This document shows positions 1 to 9,475 of a DNA stretch of 64,000 bases, piece after piece (position 1 is the stretch's first letter; each line of letters opens with the position of its first letter). The stretch is from Nitrosomonas stercoris (GTDB taxonomy: Bacteria; Pseudomonadota; Gammaproteobacteria; Burkholderiales; Nitrosomonadaceae), in assembly GCA_006742785.1 (NCBI GenBank), contig AP019755.1, forward strand, positions 558,001 through 622,000. The letters run 5' to 3'. The notes beneath the pieces are model-generated. The model ran no database searches. It was not told the DNA's origin and was given only the letters and a program-made list of their open reading frames with translations. The position numbers and the translations under genes were made by a program.

Positions 1-717
1 CATAATCTTCGGCACTTTTCCAGCCAGGCGAAACTACGTTCCACTATCCAGCGCCTGGGCATAACCTTGAAGGTATGCAGTTTGCTGCGTTTGGCGATCT
101 GCACGGTGACAGGTTTGCCCAGAATTTCTTGCACACTTTCGGCAAATGGTGCTCCAGTATAGCCACCGTCACACAGCAAACCTTGCACTTGTCCCAAACT
201 CGATCTGCAACGCTTCAAGGCCTGCAATGCACCGTTACGGTCAGTCACTTCCGCTGTCGTCACTGCAATGGCGTGCGGCAACCCCAAGGTATCAACAGCG
301 ATATGGCGCTTGATGCCCGACACCTTCTTGCCGGCGTCATAGCCTTTCTGGTCAGCCGTGTCTGTATTCTTCACGCTTTGCGCGTCCACAATCAAGAACG
401 TGCTGCAAGCGTTGCGCCCCAGTTTCTCTCGGGCCGCGCCAACCTGATTTTTTTAATGCCTGCTCCAGCACGCTCACGCCGTGCTGGTCAGGCTCATTCC
501 ATTTGCGCCAATAGGCATATACACTCTGCCATTTGGGAAACTCTCCGGGCAAAAATCTCCACTGGCAACCAGTACGCAGCAGATACAGCACAGCACAAAA
601 TACTTCATACAAATCTATTGTCGTGGGTTTGGTGCTGCGCCTCACGCTACGCAATAGCGGCTCTATCTCGGCAAACTTCTCTTTGCTAATATCACTGGCA
701 TATTTTGTTCTCTTCAT
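1..717 (-). CDS. IS5-family transposase, two-frame, C-terminus beyond window
   Basis: The first frame (717-352) encodes the N-terminal domain beginning MKRTKYASDISKEK. The second frame, from about 450 downward, carries the DDE catalytic core: the first aspartate in IVDAQSVKNT and the second in LLCDGGYTG. The frames meet at a run of seven A residues on the coding strand (448-454). A full product needs a +1-type shift or loss of one A in the transcript. The last residues, including the catalytic glutamate region, lie outside the window but are seen in the other copies. Confidence 0.85.
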
Positions 718-759
718 CCACGTATCGTAAGGAATAATGATGAGATCGTAAACGGGCTC
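1..759 (-). mobile_element. IS5-family insertion sequence, copy A (truncated by window edge)
   Basis: This stretch is essentially identical to 14241-14999 in copy B, so the element is the same 849-bp IS with its far end outside the window. The visible terminus, read inward on the minus strand, is GAGCCCGTTTACGATCT. It is followed outside by TCA, which fits the TNA target duplications seen at the other two copies (TAA). The insertion appears to have removed or displaced the 3' part of the gene at 760-1000. The IS5 assignment (IS1031/IS427-like group) rests on the transposase, the size and the 3-bp TNA duplication. Confidence 0.9.
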
Positions 760-1000
760 TCATGCCAAAAAAAGCTGTATAACCATAATAGAAAGATTCC
801 CACAGCAACAAGTCGCTCCAAGGAAAGAAAATGCTCTACAAACCAATCATAGAAACTCGTCGGGCTAGCTGAAGTTGAAAAACCAATAAAAATCAAAGAG
901 ATAATAAGATTCAAATAGACAAAAAAACCATTAAGATCTTCTTCCCATTTCTGAAAATACCGTAGTCCAGCCGCTGTATAAGTTCTGTAAACTTGATCAT
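760..1000 (-). pseudogene. broken small membrane-protein gene, truncated by IS copy A
   Basis: An ATG at 1000 opens a reading frame starting MIKFTELIQRLDYGIFRNG that stops after 29 codons. Just before that stop is a run of seven T on the coding strand (921-927). Adding one T would join it to the next frame, which runs on as a strongly hydrophobic protein with two likely membrane segments until it meets the IS end at 759. The gene therefore appears broken twice, by a homopolymer indel and by the IS. I do not recognise the family. The rest of 760-1080 shows nothing else. Confidence 0.4.
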
Positions 1001-1080
1001 CTTATTACTAGTTAAGGGGTAAGTTGCTGGCTAGCAGCGGCGGTTATTTGTGTGTGGTGATGTGGTTGAAAACAGCAGCG

Positions 1081-1953
1081 TTATCCTGCAAAGCGCATTG
1101 ATAAATCAGCTGCTTGTATGTCTTTGGTCAGGCTACCGATTGAGATACGATCCACTCCTGTTTCAGCAATAGCGCGCACGGTGGCAAGTGTTACATTGCC
1201 CGAGGCTTCCAGCACAGCAGGCGCCGCCGACAATTGCTGGTTGTAAGCTACTGCTGCGCGCAAAGCAGTCAAATCAAAGTTATCCAGCAATACCATACGT
1301 GCCCCGGCAGCGAGGGCTTGCGCGAGTTCATCTTGTGTTTCTACTTCAATCTGGACAAATACGCCCGGCGGCGCAATGGCGGTGGCTTGTTGCAGCGCGG
1401 CTGCAATGCTGCCAGCTGCAATGATGTGATTTTCCTTGATCAAGATGCCGTCATACAGCCCGGTGCGATGGTTAGTGCCACCGCCGCAGCGTACTGCATA
1501 TTTTTGTGCCAGACGCAGCCCAGGCAAGGTTTTACGGGTATCCACAATCTGTACGTTGGTATCTTTGGTGGCAGCAACAAATTGTTGGGTGCGGGTGGCA
1601 ACTGCAGAGAGCATTTGCAGAAAATTCAAGGCAGTACGTTCTGCCGTCAGCAAGACACGTGCTTCCCCTGTCAGCACACATAACTGCTGGTTGTTACTCA
1701 CTTGTTGCCCTTCTTCAACCTGCCAATCAATGGTGACGGTTGGCGATAATTGCCGGAAACTTTCATCAAACCAGGGCTGTCCACATACGACAAAAGCATC
1801 TTTGGCGATTATCTCTGCGCGCAGGTGCTGATCTGATTGAATCAGGGCAGCAGTTAAATCTCCCGTTCCAATATCTTCATTTAGTGCTTGACGAACCTGC
1901 TGACTAATTGCCTCACTTTGCAAGATGGCTGCATTCATTTCATAATTATCCAT
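1081..1953 (-). CDS. nadC: nicotinate-nucleotide pyrophosphorylase (quinolinate phosphoribosyltransferase)
   Basis: This cytosolic enzyme of de novo NAD synthesis converts quinolinate and PRPP to nicotinate mononucleotide, CO2 and pyrophosphate. At 290 residues it is close to the usual 280-300. Visible family signatures are RTALNFLQ, the basic DTRKTLPGLR segment, KYAVRCGGG-NHR, ILIKENH and the C-terminal ISIGSLTKD phosphate-binding segment. The chosen ATG follows a purine-rich GGAAGAAGAG sequence; a second ATG five codons inside is possible. It is divergent from the glutamate-synthase-like gene with only 23 bp between starts, so the promoters must overlap or lie inside the genes. No nadA or nadB is visible here. 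Confidence 0.96.
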   Translation of the reverse strand: MDNYEMNAAILQSEAISQQVRQALNEDIGTGDLTAALIQSDQHLRAEIIAKDAFVVCGQPWFDESFRQLSPTVTIDWQVEEGQQVSNNQQLCVLTGEARVLLTAERTALNFLQMLSAVATRTQQFVAATKDTNVQIVDTRKTLPGLRLAQKYAVRCGGGTNHRTGLYDGILIKENHIIAAGSIAAALQQATAIAPPGVFVQIEVETQDELAQALAAGARMVLLDNFDLTALRAAVAYNQQLSAAPAVLEASGNVTLATVRAIAETGVDRISIGSLTKDIQAADLSMRFAG

Positions 1954-1976
1954 TTAACTCTTCTTCCAAAAATATT

Positions 1977-3470
1977 ATGCCAGATAGCCTAATCAATCTG
2001 ATTATCTTCAGTACCGCCACCATTTTAGGATTGATTATTGTTGGCGCAATTACTGTCTTTTTCATTCAAGACACCACGCAAAAAAAACACGCCATTTTGC
2101 GCAATTATCCCATCATCGGGCGATTGCGCTATTTTTTTGAAATCCAGGGAAAGTATTTCCGCCAGTACTTCTTTGCCAATGATCGCGACGAAATGCCGTT
2201 TGATCGCGCTACTCGTAGTTGGGTATATAAAAACGCCAAAAACAAAGGGGGTATTGTTGGTTTTGGTTCCACCTATAACACTCGCGAGCCCGGTGCCCTT
2301 ATTTTTGTTAATTCCGCCTTCCCCACGTTGGAAGAAGAACGGGTACCCACCCCCGCGCTGACGATTGGTGAGGGATATTGTGACCAGCCTTTTTTGGCGC
2401 GTTCCATTATTAATATCAGCGGTATGAGTTACGGCGCACTCTCTACCCCGGCAATACGAGCACTTTCGCTTGGTGCTGCCAAAGCGGGTTGCTGGATCAA
2501 CACGGGGGAAGGTGGACTAGCGCCTTATCATCAGGAAGGCGAGTGCGACATTATTATGCAAATTGGCACCGCCAAATATGGGGTTCGTGATGAACACGGT
2601 AATTTTTCAGCGGCACGCGCACGTGAAATCGCACAATCTGTTAAAGCGTTTGAAATTAAACTCTCTCAAGGTGCGAAACCGGGCAAAGGAGGTGTTTTAC
2701 CTGCTTGCAAGGTTAATGCGAAAATTGCTGCTATTCGTGGTATTCCGGTGTGGCAAGCTTCGATCAGCCCCAATCGACATCGAGATATTAGCAATATTGA
2801 AGAACTACTGGACAAGATTGCTTTTATCCGTGAATTAACCGGGCGGCCGGTTGGTATCAAAACCGCTATTGGTGGGCGCTATTTTATCAACGAGTTATGT
2901 GAAGCTATTTTGCGCCGGGGATTAGAATATGCCCCTGATTTTATAACCATTGACGGTGGGGACGGGGGTAGCGGTGCCGCCCCACAAACGCTGATGGATT
3001 ATGCAGGCTTGCCAATTATTGAAGCACTGCCACGAGCGGTGGATGCACTCATAGAATCTGGCTTAAAACAGCGTATTCGCGTTATTGCATCCGGCAAATT
3101 GGTTACTTCTGCTAAATGCGCCTGGGCATTATGTGCAGGTGCAGATTTCATCAATACTGCCCGTGGCTTCATGTTTTCTTTAGGCTGTATTCAAGCAATG
3201 CGCTGCCACTTAAACACTTGCCCAACGGGTATTGCCACAAATAATCCACGCTTGCAACGAGGGTTAGTGGTAGAAGAAAAATACTTGCGAGTGGCCAATT
3301 ACGCTGTTAATGTTAATCGTGAAATTGACATGATTGCGTACTCTTGTGGATTACAACACGCACGTGAGTTACGCCGGGAGCATATCCGCATCGTGGAAAC
3401 TGCTGGGAAAAGCATCGCACTAAATAAATTACATCCCTATCCGGACATAAACAATCAAAATGTAAGGTAG
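1977..3470 (+). CDS. membrane-anchored FMN-binding glutamate synthase-like protein
   Basis: It is a stand-alone version of the FMN/Fe-S synthase domain of glutamate synthase, without the amidotransferase or FAD subunits. From the ATG at 1977 it has 497 residues. One hydrophobic N-terminal segment (about residues 3-27) suggests a membrane anchor. The core has ISGMSYGALS, NTGEGGLAPYH, IDGGDGGSGAAP and, around residues 403-415, the GC-x5-C-x4-C arrangement that binds a 3Fe-4S cluster in glutamate synthases. An upstream in-frame start at 1908 would run inside nadC and add an unlikely hydrophilic leader, so I reject it. Its substrate is unknown; such proteins are widespread and mostly uncharacterised. 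Confidence 0.85.
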   Translation: MPDSLINLIIFSTATILGLIIVGAITVFFIQDTTQKKHAILRNYPIIGRLRYFFEIQGKYFRQYFFANDRDEMPFDRATRSWVYKNAKNKGGIVGFGSTYNTREPGALIFVNSAFPTLEEERVPTPALTIGEGYCDQPFLARSIINISGMSYGALSTPAIRALSLGAAKAGCWINTGEGGLAPYHQEGECDIIMQIGTAKYGVRDEHGNFSAARAREIAQSVKAFEIKLSQGAKPGKGGVLPACKVNAKIAAIRGIPVWQASISPNRHRDISNIEELLDKIAFIRELTGRPVGIKTAIGGRYFINELCEAILRRGLEYAPDFITIDGGDGGSGAAPQTLMDYAGLPIIEALPRAVDALIESGLKQRIRVIASGKLVTSAKCAWALCAGADFINTARGFMFSLGCIQAMRCHLNTCPTGIATNNPRLQRGLVVEEKYLRVANYAVNVNREIDMIAYSCGLQHARELRREHIRIVETAGKSIALNKLHPYPDINNQNVR

Positions 3471-3566
3471 CAGCGATTAGGGAATCTATGAATAATATTG
3501 ATGAAACAAGTGATTCTCAGAGATTCCTTGATATTTTTATTCATCACTTAACAAGGAGTACACATA

Positions 3567-3833
3567 ATGAAATTTTTACAGTTACTGGCAGCATGTGTTA
3601 TAGCTTTCTCTCTTTCCAGCAATGCGTTTGCGGAAGAAACCTTAATAGAAAAACTGGAAGTGCAAAAAAATGATACACAACGTTCAGCCAACAAAGCAAT
3701 TAATCGTGCCAAAGAAGCCGCTTGCACCGGCAGTGAAGCGGAATGCATGAAACAAAAAGCTGAGCACCACGCCAGTGAAGCCTACGATGCCACCAAAGAC
3801 AAAGCATCTGAACTCAAAAATAAAATAAATTAG
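3567..3833 (+). CDS. small exported helical protein, unknown function
   Basis: The 88-residue product starts with a clear signal peptide (MKFLQLLAACVIAFSLSSNAFA) and a mature part that is charged and helical, rich in Ala, Lys and Glu, with two cysteines (AACTGSEAEC) that could form a disulphide. A strong AAGGAG ribosome site lies 11 bases before the ATG. The mature part resembles the general character of periplasmic helical stress or lipoprotein-like small proteins, but I recognise no specific family. It appears monocistronic, followed by a hairpin at 3850-3880. Confidence 0.7.
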   Translation: MKFLQLLAACVIAFSLSSNAFAEETLIEKLEVQKNDTQRSANKAINRAKEAACTGSEAECMKQKAEHHASEAYDATKDKASELKNKIN

Positions 3834-3849
3834 AACCCAGCTCCGCTAA

Positions 3850-3880
3850 ATGCCCTTATATTCATAAAATATGAGGGCAT
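3850..3880 (+). terminator. hairpin after the small exported protein gene
   Basis: ATGCCCTTATATT pairs with AATATGAGGGCAT with one mismatch over 13 bp around a short loop. There is no T-run after it, so termination strength is uncertain. Confidence 0.5.
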
Positions 3881-3995
3881 CTATAGGATAGATTGGCACA
3901 CGTATTCCTGCTTGCAGAGTAATAAGATAAACAGTCAATAAGATTCTCAAATTCAACTAACTCCTGCTACAAACACTTTTTAAATTTATAATAAG

Positions 3996-6032
3996 TTGAA
4001 AATCTTATCCTGTTTGATGTTACTTTCAGGGTTATCATTTTGTGTTTGTGCCCAGGAAGTAACGAATAACTCCGTACACAAACCAGAAGAAACTGGCCCA
4101 GCGCTACTTGAATCTATAACCATTACAGCAGATTCTCCTACCGAAGAGCAGCCAGACGTCATTCATCCTGCAGCTGTATTGTCACGTGACTACTTGCAAA
4201 CACGCGATTTACGTAATATCGGCGAAACAGTTTCTCAAGAGCTAGGAATCTCGGCTGGTGATTATGGATCAGCAGCTGGCCGACCGATTATCCGTGGTTT
4301 AAGTGGCCCACGAGTTCGGATACTGGAAAACGGGATTGGCACGATGGATGTTTCTACGGTCAGTCCTGATCATGCTGTGGCGACAGAAGTATTGTTTGCC
4401 GATCAGATTGAAATTTACCGAGGAGCTTCGGCACTGCTCTATGGCTCTGGCATTAGTGGTGGAGTAGTAAATATCACTAATCAGCGAATACCTGAGCAAA
4501 TGCCAGATGAGATAGGTGGAGATTGGTATACCCATTACAATTCTGTTGCTGATGATTTGACCAGTGCATTTCGCTTGAATGCAGGAAGAGGAAATTTTGC
4601 CTGGCACCTGGAAAGAATGCATCGACACACTGAAAATTATTCGATACCTGGCTTTGCGCAAATAACTCCCAAATTGGATTCCAAGAAAGGCACAATTGAA
4701 AACAGTGATGTTCGAACAAAGGATTTTTCCAGTGGCCTGTCCTATATTGGCGAACGGGGATTTTTGGGGGGTGTAGTCAGTCGCTTTACCAATCACTATG
4801 GTGTCCCTGGTAGCGAAGAAATGGCAAGAATTGATCAAAAACAAACTCGTTTCGATGTGAAAGGTGCGCTTGATCACCCTTTACCTGGGTGGAAAAAGAT
4901 GAAGTTGCACTGGGCGCACAACAATCATACGCATAAAGAGTCAAGCAATGATGAAGATGAAACATTGCTAATAAACCGTGAATGGGAAGGTCGGTTTGAG
5001 ATGGTGCACCAGCCATTAGGAGGTTGGGAAGGAATATCTGGATTGCAGTATCAGAACCGTAATTTCTCCAGTACTGGTGAAGAAGCTTTTGTTCCGGACT
5101 CTCGCGTGGAATCATTGGGAATATTTTTAGTCGAGAAACGAAATATCGGACGCTGGTCGATTGAAGTGGGAGGCCGTTATGAGCACCAATGGACGAAGCG
5201 AGATGAAGATAGTTTTAAGACTAACCATAGCGCATTCAGTATTGCAGCAGGGGCTACCTGGCAATTCATCGAAGGCTATTCATTAAGAGGTAATATTTCC
5301 CATGCGGTGCGTACACCAAAGCTGGAAGAACTATATGCTAATGGGGCGCATCTGGCCACGAACTCATTTGAAATTGGAAAAACCACACTTGCAAATGAAA
5401 AAAACAGCGGGATTGATTTATCTTTAGGTAAACAAGGTGGGAATCTAGACTGGACGCTCAATTTGTTTGCCAATCACGTCAGTCATTTTATATTTTTACA
5501 TGAGCTGGATCTGACGGGTGATGGTCAGCCAGATCGAGTCAATATGATGGGCATTCCGGATCATGATGGCTTGTTGTTGCTTAATTATGATCAACGTAAT
5601 GCCAATTTTATCGGAGCTGAATTCGAAACGATTGCCCACTTACTAAATAATAATCGCAATAAGTTGGATTTGCGATTATGGACTGATTACGTGCGCGGAC
5701 GGTTATCAGGAGGAAGATATTTGCCACGCATGACGCCACTTCGCTTTGGAGGAGTGCTTGACTATATTCAAGGCCCATGGCAGGGTCGATTGGATGTGAT
5801 GCGCGTTCTTAAGCAAGCGGATACTGCTCCGCTAGAAACAGATACTGCTGGTTACACAATGCTGAATATTCAGCTGGATTACCAGGTTGACTGGAGCGCA
5901 TTAAATTTTAATTTATTTGTGCGAGGCACTAACTTATTGAACGAGAAAGCAAGGCGTCACACTTCTTTCCTCAAAGATCAAGCGCCTTTACCAGGGCGCT
6001 CCGGTCTGGTAGGAATCAGGATAAATTTCTAA
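3996..6032 (+). CDS. TonB-dependent outer-membrane receptor, ZnuD-like
   Basis: This is a 678-residue outer-membrane receptor. After a signal peptide ending near CVCAQ comes a plug domain with GRPIIRGLSGPRVRILENG and SPDHAVATEV, then a beta-barrel ending in the typical terminal phenylalanine (RINF). The SPDHAVAT-type plug and overall length match the ZnuD branch of receptors, known for zinc or heme uptake in Neisseria relatives; the substrate here is inference. The start is a TTG at 3996, preceded by AATAAG and chosen because it gives a charged signal-peptide N-terminus; an ATG seven codons in is the alternative. No Fur or Zur box is evident upstream. Its TAA stop doubles as the target duplication of the adjacent mini-element. 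Confidence 0.85.
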   Translation: MKILSCLMLLSGLSFCVCAQEVTNNSVHKPEETGPALLESITITADSPTEEQPDVIHPAAVLSRDYLQTRDLRNIGETVSQELGISAGDYGSAAGRPIIRGLSGPRVRILENGIGTMDVSTVSPDHAVATEVLFADQIEIYRGASALLYGSGISGGVVNITNQRIPEQMPDEIGGDWYTHYNSVADDLTSAFRLNAGRGNFAWHLERMHRHTENYSIPGFAQITPKLDSKKGTIENSDVRTKDFSSGLSYIGERGFLGGVVSRFTNHYGVPGSEEMARIDQKQTRFDVKGALDHPLPGWKKMKLHWAHNNHTHKESSNDEDETLLINREWEGRFEMVHQPLGGWEGISGLQYQNRNFSSTGEEAFVPDSRVESLGIFLVEKRNIGRWSIEVGGRYEHQWTKRDEDSFKTNHSAFSIAAGATWQFIEGYSLRGNISHAVRTPKLEELYANGAHLATNSFEIGKTTLANEKNSGIDLSLGKQGGNLDWTLNLFANHVSHFIFLHELDLTGDGQPDRVNMMGIPDHDGLLLLNYDQRNANFIGAEFETIAHLLNNNRNKLDLRLWTDYVRGRLSGGRYLPRMTPLRFGGVLDYIQGPWQGRLDVMRVLKQADTAPLETDTAGYTMLNIQLDYQVDWSALNFNLFVRGTNLLNEKARRHTSFLKDQAPLPGRSGLVGIRINF

Positions 6033-6114
6033 GAACCTGTTCAATATCTTACTAAAGGACGCATTACGGCGTTGAAATTGAACTTCATTCTTGATCAAGA
6101 TCTTGAACAAGTTC
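6033..6114 (+). mobile_element. 82-bp miniature inverted-repeat element (IS5-type ends)
   Basis: The element starts GAACCTGTTCAATATCTT and ends, read in reverse complement, GAACTTGTTCAAGATCTT: 16 of 18 terminal bases match. TAA is present at both sides (6030-6032 and 6115-6117). The ends resemble those of the 849-bp IS (GAGCCTGTTTACGATCT), and the TNA duplication is the same type. There is no coding capacity. It is probably an internally deleted relative mobilised by an IS5-family transposase. Confidence 0.65.
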
Positions 6115-6420
6115 TAAGTGAAGCAGCTGAATGTTTTGTGAGGTGGCCATACATTTTGCGACAAATCGCTTCGAGTGGTGTTAAATTTCTGTGCTAGTCC
6201 AGCAAGATCGGTCACATTATTAGGAATTTTTCAATATATTTTTCAGAATAATATGTAACTCACCCATTTTTACCCTAATTCAAAAGTAGAAAGTGAATCA
6301 AGCCGTTTTGATCAGCCTTTGAATGGAACAAGCCCACCATTTGCCACGCTTGGCCTTTACAGAAAGCATAAAGCAATAACCTGGCCAAATGAAACCAGAC
6401 AACCCAGTTAAGCAACATTT

Positions 6421-6690
6421 CTATTCATATTGGTTCGGACTTTTATATCCCCAAATATAAATAGCCGATGGCTGTTATAAAACATGGAAATATACTGCAG
6501 TACAGCTTGTTGTGCTGCATAGCGAGTTGAGTTACGGTGGACTTTATCCTATCGCTTGTCAGCTCGCGAAACTGCGCTGCACTTGTTTTTCCAACAATTT
6601 CCCTTGCGACTCATGTTGTCAATGAACCCACGCACATTCAGAAACTTTCGATATGATTTACTGGCATATTGCGAACCAGATTGAGCTAAT
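6421..6690 (-). pseudogene. decayed IS3-family OrfB transposase C-terminus
   Basis: Read on the minus strand, the translation gives GSQYASKSYRKFLN, then MSRKGNCW, then YISMFYNSHRL, and in a shifted frame GYKSPNQYE followed by a stop at 6421. These are, in the right order, hallmarks of the integrase core of IS3-family OrfB. An in-frame stop and at least one frameshift show it is dead, and the N-terminal part is missing. The stretch 6115-6420 downstream has no gene that I can support; it may hold further remnants. Confidence 0.75.
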
Positions 6691-6716
6691 TCATTCAAAA
6701 AATTCAGCTCCACTAA

Positions 6717-6744
6717 GTTGAAATTCAGTGGTTATCCCATATAT
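6717..6744 (+). promoter_or_regulatory. sigma-32-type heat-shock promoter of clpB
   Basis: GTTGAA at 6717-6722 and CCCATATAT at 6736-6744 are separated by 13 bp. They match the heat-shock sigma consensus (CTTGAA and CCCCATNT) and lie about 36 bp before the clpB ATG. Confidence 0.7.
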
Positions 6745-6779
6745 ATAAGAGCATTCCAATCTTTATTTCAGGAGACACC

Positions 6780-9371
6780 ATGCGGTTTGACAAATTCACC
6801 ACCAAATTCCAGCAGGCGCTTGCCGATGCCCAAAGCATTGCGCTGGGGCACGACCACCCTTATATCGAGCCACAACATTTGCTGCTTGCGCTCATGCAAC
6901 AGGAAGATGGTGGCATTAGCTCGCTGTTGCAACGTTCCGGAGTCAACACCCAACCACTGCAACAGGTACTGACACAGAACCTAAACCGCATACCAAAGGT
7001 AGAAGGCACTGGTGGAGAAATCAATATTTCTCGCGATTTGGGCAATCTGCTTAACTTGACTGACAAAGAAGCACAGAAGAAAGGCGATCAGTACATTGCT
7101 TCGGAAATGTTTTTGCTGGCGGCGCTGGAAGATAAAGGTGAAACCGGCAGATTGCTCAAACAATATGGCGCTAATCGAGCAACACTGGAACAGGCAATTG
7201 ATTCTGTACGCGGTGGTGAGAATGTCATGGATGCCGATGCAGAAGGTAGCCGGGAAGCACTGAAAAAATACACATTGGATCTCACTGAACGCGCGCGTGC
7301 TGGCAAGCTCGATCCTGTCATCGGACGTGATGATGAAATTCGGCGCACCATTCAAGTATTGCAACGACGCACCAAGAATAATCCGGTGCTGATTGGTGAA
7401 CCAGGGGTTGGTAAAACTGCGATTGTAGAAGGATTGGCACAGCGTATCGTGAACAATGAAGTACCCGAATCGCTAAAAAATAAACGGGTATTGTCGCTGG
7501 ATATGGCTTCACTGCTGGCAGGTGCTAAATATCGTGGCGAATTTGAAGAACGTTTAAAAGCGGTGCTCAAGGAATTAGCACAAGATGAAGGTCGCACCAT
7601 TGTGTTCATTGATGAATTGCACACTATGGTGGGCGCGGGTAAGGCTGAAGGTGCCATGGATGCGGGCAACATGCTCAAACCTGCACTGGCACGTGGTGAA
7701 TTGCATTGTGTCGGTGCCACTACACTGGACGAATATCGCCAATATGTTGAAAAAGATGCCGCATTGGAGCGCCGTTTCCAGAAAGTCATGGTGGATGAGC
7801 CTAATGTAGAAGATACAATTGCCATCTTGCGCGGATTACAGGAAAGATATGAATTGCACCATGGTGTTGAAATCACTGATCCTGCTATTGTGGCTGCGGC
7901 TGAATTATCCAACCGTTATATTACAGATCGGTTTTTGCCGGACAAGGCCATTGATTTGATTGATGAAGCGGCTGCGCGTATTCGCATGGAGCAGGATTCC
8001 AAGCCGGAGGTGATGGATAAACTGGATCGACGGTTAATCCAGTTGAAGATTGAACGGGAAGCCGTCAAAAGAGAGAAAGACGAGGCTTCAAAAAAACGTC
8101 TGGCGTTGCTGGAAGAAGAAATCCAACAATTGGAGCATGAATACGCTGATCTGGATGAAATTCTGAAGGCAGAGAAATCTCGCGCCAAAGGTTCGCAGGA
8201 GATCAAGGAAGAGCTGGAAAAATTACGGCGCGAAGAGGAAGCTGCGCGGCGCAAAGGAGATTTACAAAAGGCCTCGGAACTGTTGTATGGCCGCATTCCA
8301 CAGCTGGAAGCACAGTTGGCAGAACAACCTCACCATGATGAATCTGCTGAAGACACCGCCCGGCCAAAATTATTCCGCACGCAAGTTGGTGCAGAAGAAA
8401 TTGCTGAAGTTGTTTCGCGTGCAACCGGTATCCCAGTATCCAAAATGATGCAGGGTGAGCGGGAAAAACTGCTGACCATGGAAGATAAATTGCATGAGCG
8501 CGTGATCGGCCAGGATGAAGCGGTACGATTAATTTCTGATGCAATTCGACGCTCTCGCTCTGGATTGGCTGATCCCAACCGGCCTTATGGTTCCTTTCTG
8601 TTTTTAGGACCAACTGGGGTAGGAAAAACTGAGTTGTGTAAGGCCTTAGCAGCTTTTCTATTTGATTCTGAGGAACACCTGATCCGGGTAGATATGTCTG
8701 AGTTTATGGAAAAACATTCGGTGGCACGCTTGATTGGTGCGCCACCTGGATATGTCGGTTATGAGGAAGGCGGCTACCTGACTGAATTGGTACGACGCAA
8801 ACCTTATTCCGTTATTTTGTTGGATGAGGTAGAAAAGGCGCATCCGGATGTATTCAATGTACTATTGCAGGTATTGGATGATGGGCGCATGACAGATGGT
8901 CAAGGACGCACGGTAGATTTCAAAAACACGGTGATCGTCATGACTTCCAATCTGGGCTCGCAAATGATCCAGCAAATGAGCGGCGATGATTATCAAGCGA
9001 TTAAACAGGCGGTAATGGGAGAAGTGAAAACCTATTTTCGTCCGGAATTTATTAACCGGATTGATGAGGTGGTAATGTTCCATGCACTGGATGAAAAACA
9101 TATTCGATCCATTGCTCAGATACAGCTTAGCTACCTCAGCAACAGACTGGCACAAATGGAAATGAAGCTGGAAGTAACTGATTCTGCATTGGAAAAATTA
9201 ACTGAAGCTGGATTTGATCCGGTATTTGGAGCACGGCCATTGAAACGAGCTATTCAATCACAACTGGAAAATCCGCTTGCCAAGGAATTGCTGGAAGGTC
9301 GTTTTTCCAGTGGGGATACGATTCGAGTTGAATATCGTGATGGTGACATGCATTTTTCGACGCAATCATAA
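6780..9371 (+). CDS. clpB: ClpB disaggregase
   Basis: ClpB is a cytosolic hexameric AAA+ chaperone that threads aggregated proteins through its pore, working with DnaK. The 863 residues have the full layout: Clp N domain (1-150), first AAA domain with Walker [10 protein letters not shown] near 206, a long charged coiled-coil middle domain (about 400-525) and second AAA domain with Walker [10 protein letters not shown] near 610 and Walker [15 protein letters not shown]. The middle domain distinguishes it from ClpA and ClpC. The ribosome site CAGGAGAC precedes the ATG. A sigma-32-like promoter sits immediately upstream, directly beside the IS3 remnant. It appears monocistronic. Confidence 0.98.
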   Translation: MRFDKFTTKFQQALADAQSIALGHDHPYIEPQHLLLALMQQEDGGISSLLQRSGVNTQPLQQVLTQNLNRIPKVEGTGGEINISRDLGNLLNLTDKEAQKKGDQYIASEMFLLAALEDKGETGRLLKQYGANRATLEQAIDSVRGGENVMDADAEGSREALKKYTLDLTERARAGKLDPVIGRDDEIRRTIQVLQRRTKNNPVLIGEPGVGKTAIVEGLAQRIVNNEVPESLKNKRVLSLDMASLLAGAKYRGEFEERLKAVLKELAQDEGRTIVFIDELHTMVGAGKAEGAMDAGNMLKPALARGELHCVGATTLDEYRQYVEKDAALERRFQKVMVDEPNVEDTIAILRGLQERYELHHGVEITDPAIVAAAELSNRYITDRFLPDKAIDLIDEAAARIRMEQDSKPEVMDKLDRRLIQLKIEREAVKREKDEASKKRLALLEEEIQQLEHEYADLDEILKAEKSRAKGSQEIKEELEKLRREEEAARRKGDLQKASELLYGRIPQLEAQLAEQPHHDESAEDTARPKLFRTQVGAEEIAEVVSRATGIPVSKMMQGEREKLLTMEDKLHERVIGQDEAVRLISDAIRRSRSGLADPNRPYGSFLFLGPTGVGKTELCKALAAFLFDSEEHLIRVDMSEFMEKHSVARLIGAPPGYVGYEEGGYLTELVRRKPYSVILLDEVEKAHPDVFNVLLQVLDDGRMTDGQGRTVDFKNTVIVMTSNLGSQMIQQMSGDDYQAIKQAVMGEVKTYFRPEFINRIDEVVMFHALDEKHIRSIAQIQLSYLSNRLAQMEMKLEVTDSALEKLTEAGFDPVFGARPLKRAIQSQLENPLAKELLEGRFSSGDTIRVEYRDGDMHFSTQS

Positions 9372-9475
9372 GGCACAGCTATAAATTTGCTGCGATGAAT
9401 CACCCAAGTTGGATGAAAGCAAATCGTTTCTTCGGGTAGAATAATGATTATTATTTTTTATATGGACAGGGTGCC

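Noticed and set aside
75-689. A 204-codon open frame on the plus strand, repeated in all IS5-family copies
   Set aside because: It is the antisense shadow of the transposase; the same frame recurs only because the IS recurs.
6157-6171. TGCGACAAATCGCT resembling half of the 17-bp palindrome
   Set aside because: Only the left arm and centre match, in an area of IS debris with no gene start nearby.
7352-7912. A 186-codon open frame opposite clpB
   Set aside because: Ser-rich low-complexity shadow of the AAA domain coding strand.
9442-9460. AT-rich AATAATGATTATTATT before dapA resembling a Fur box
   Set aside because: Poor match to the 19-bp consensus, and dapA is not an expected Fur target.
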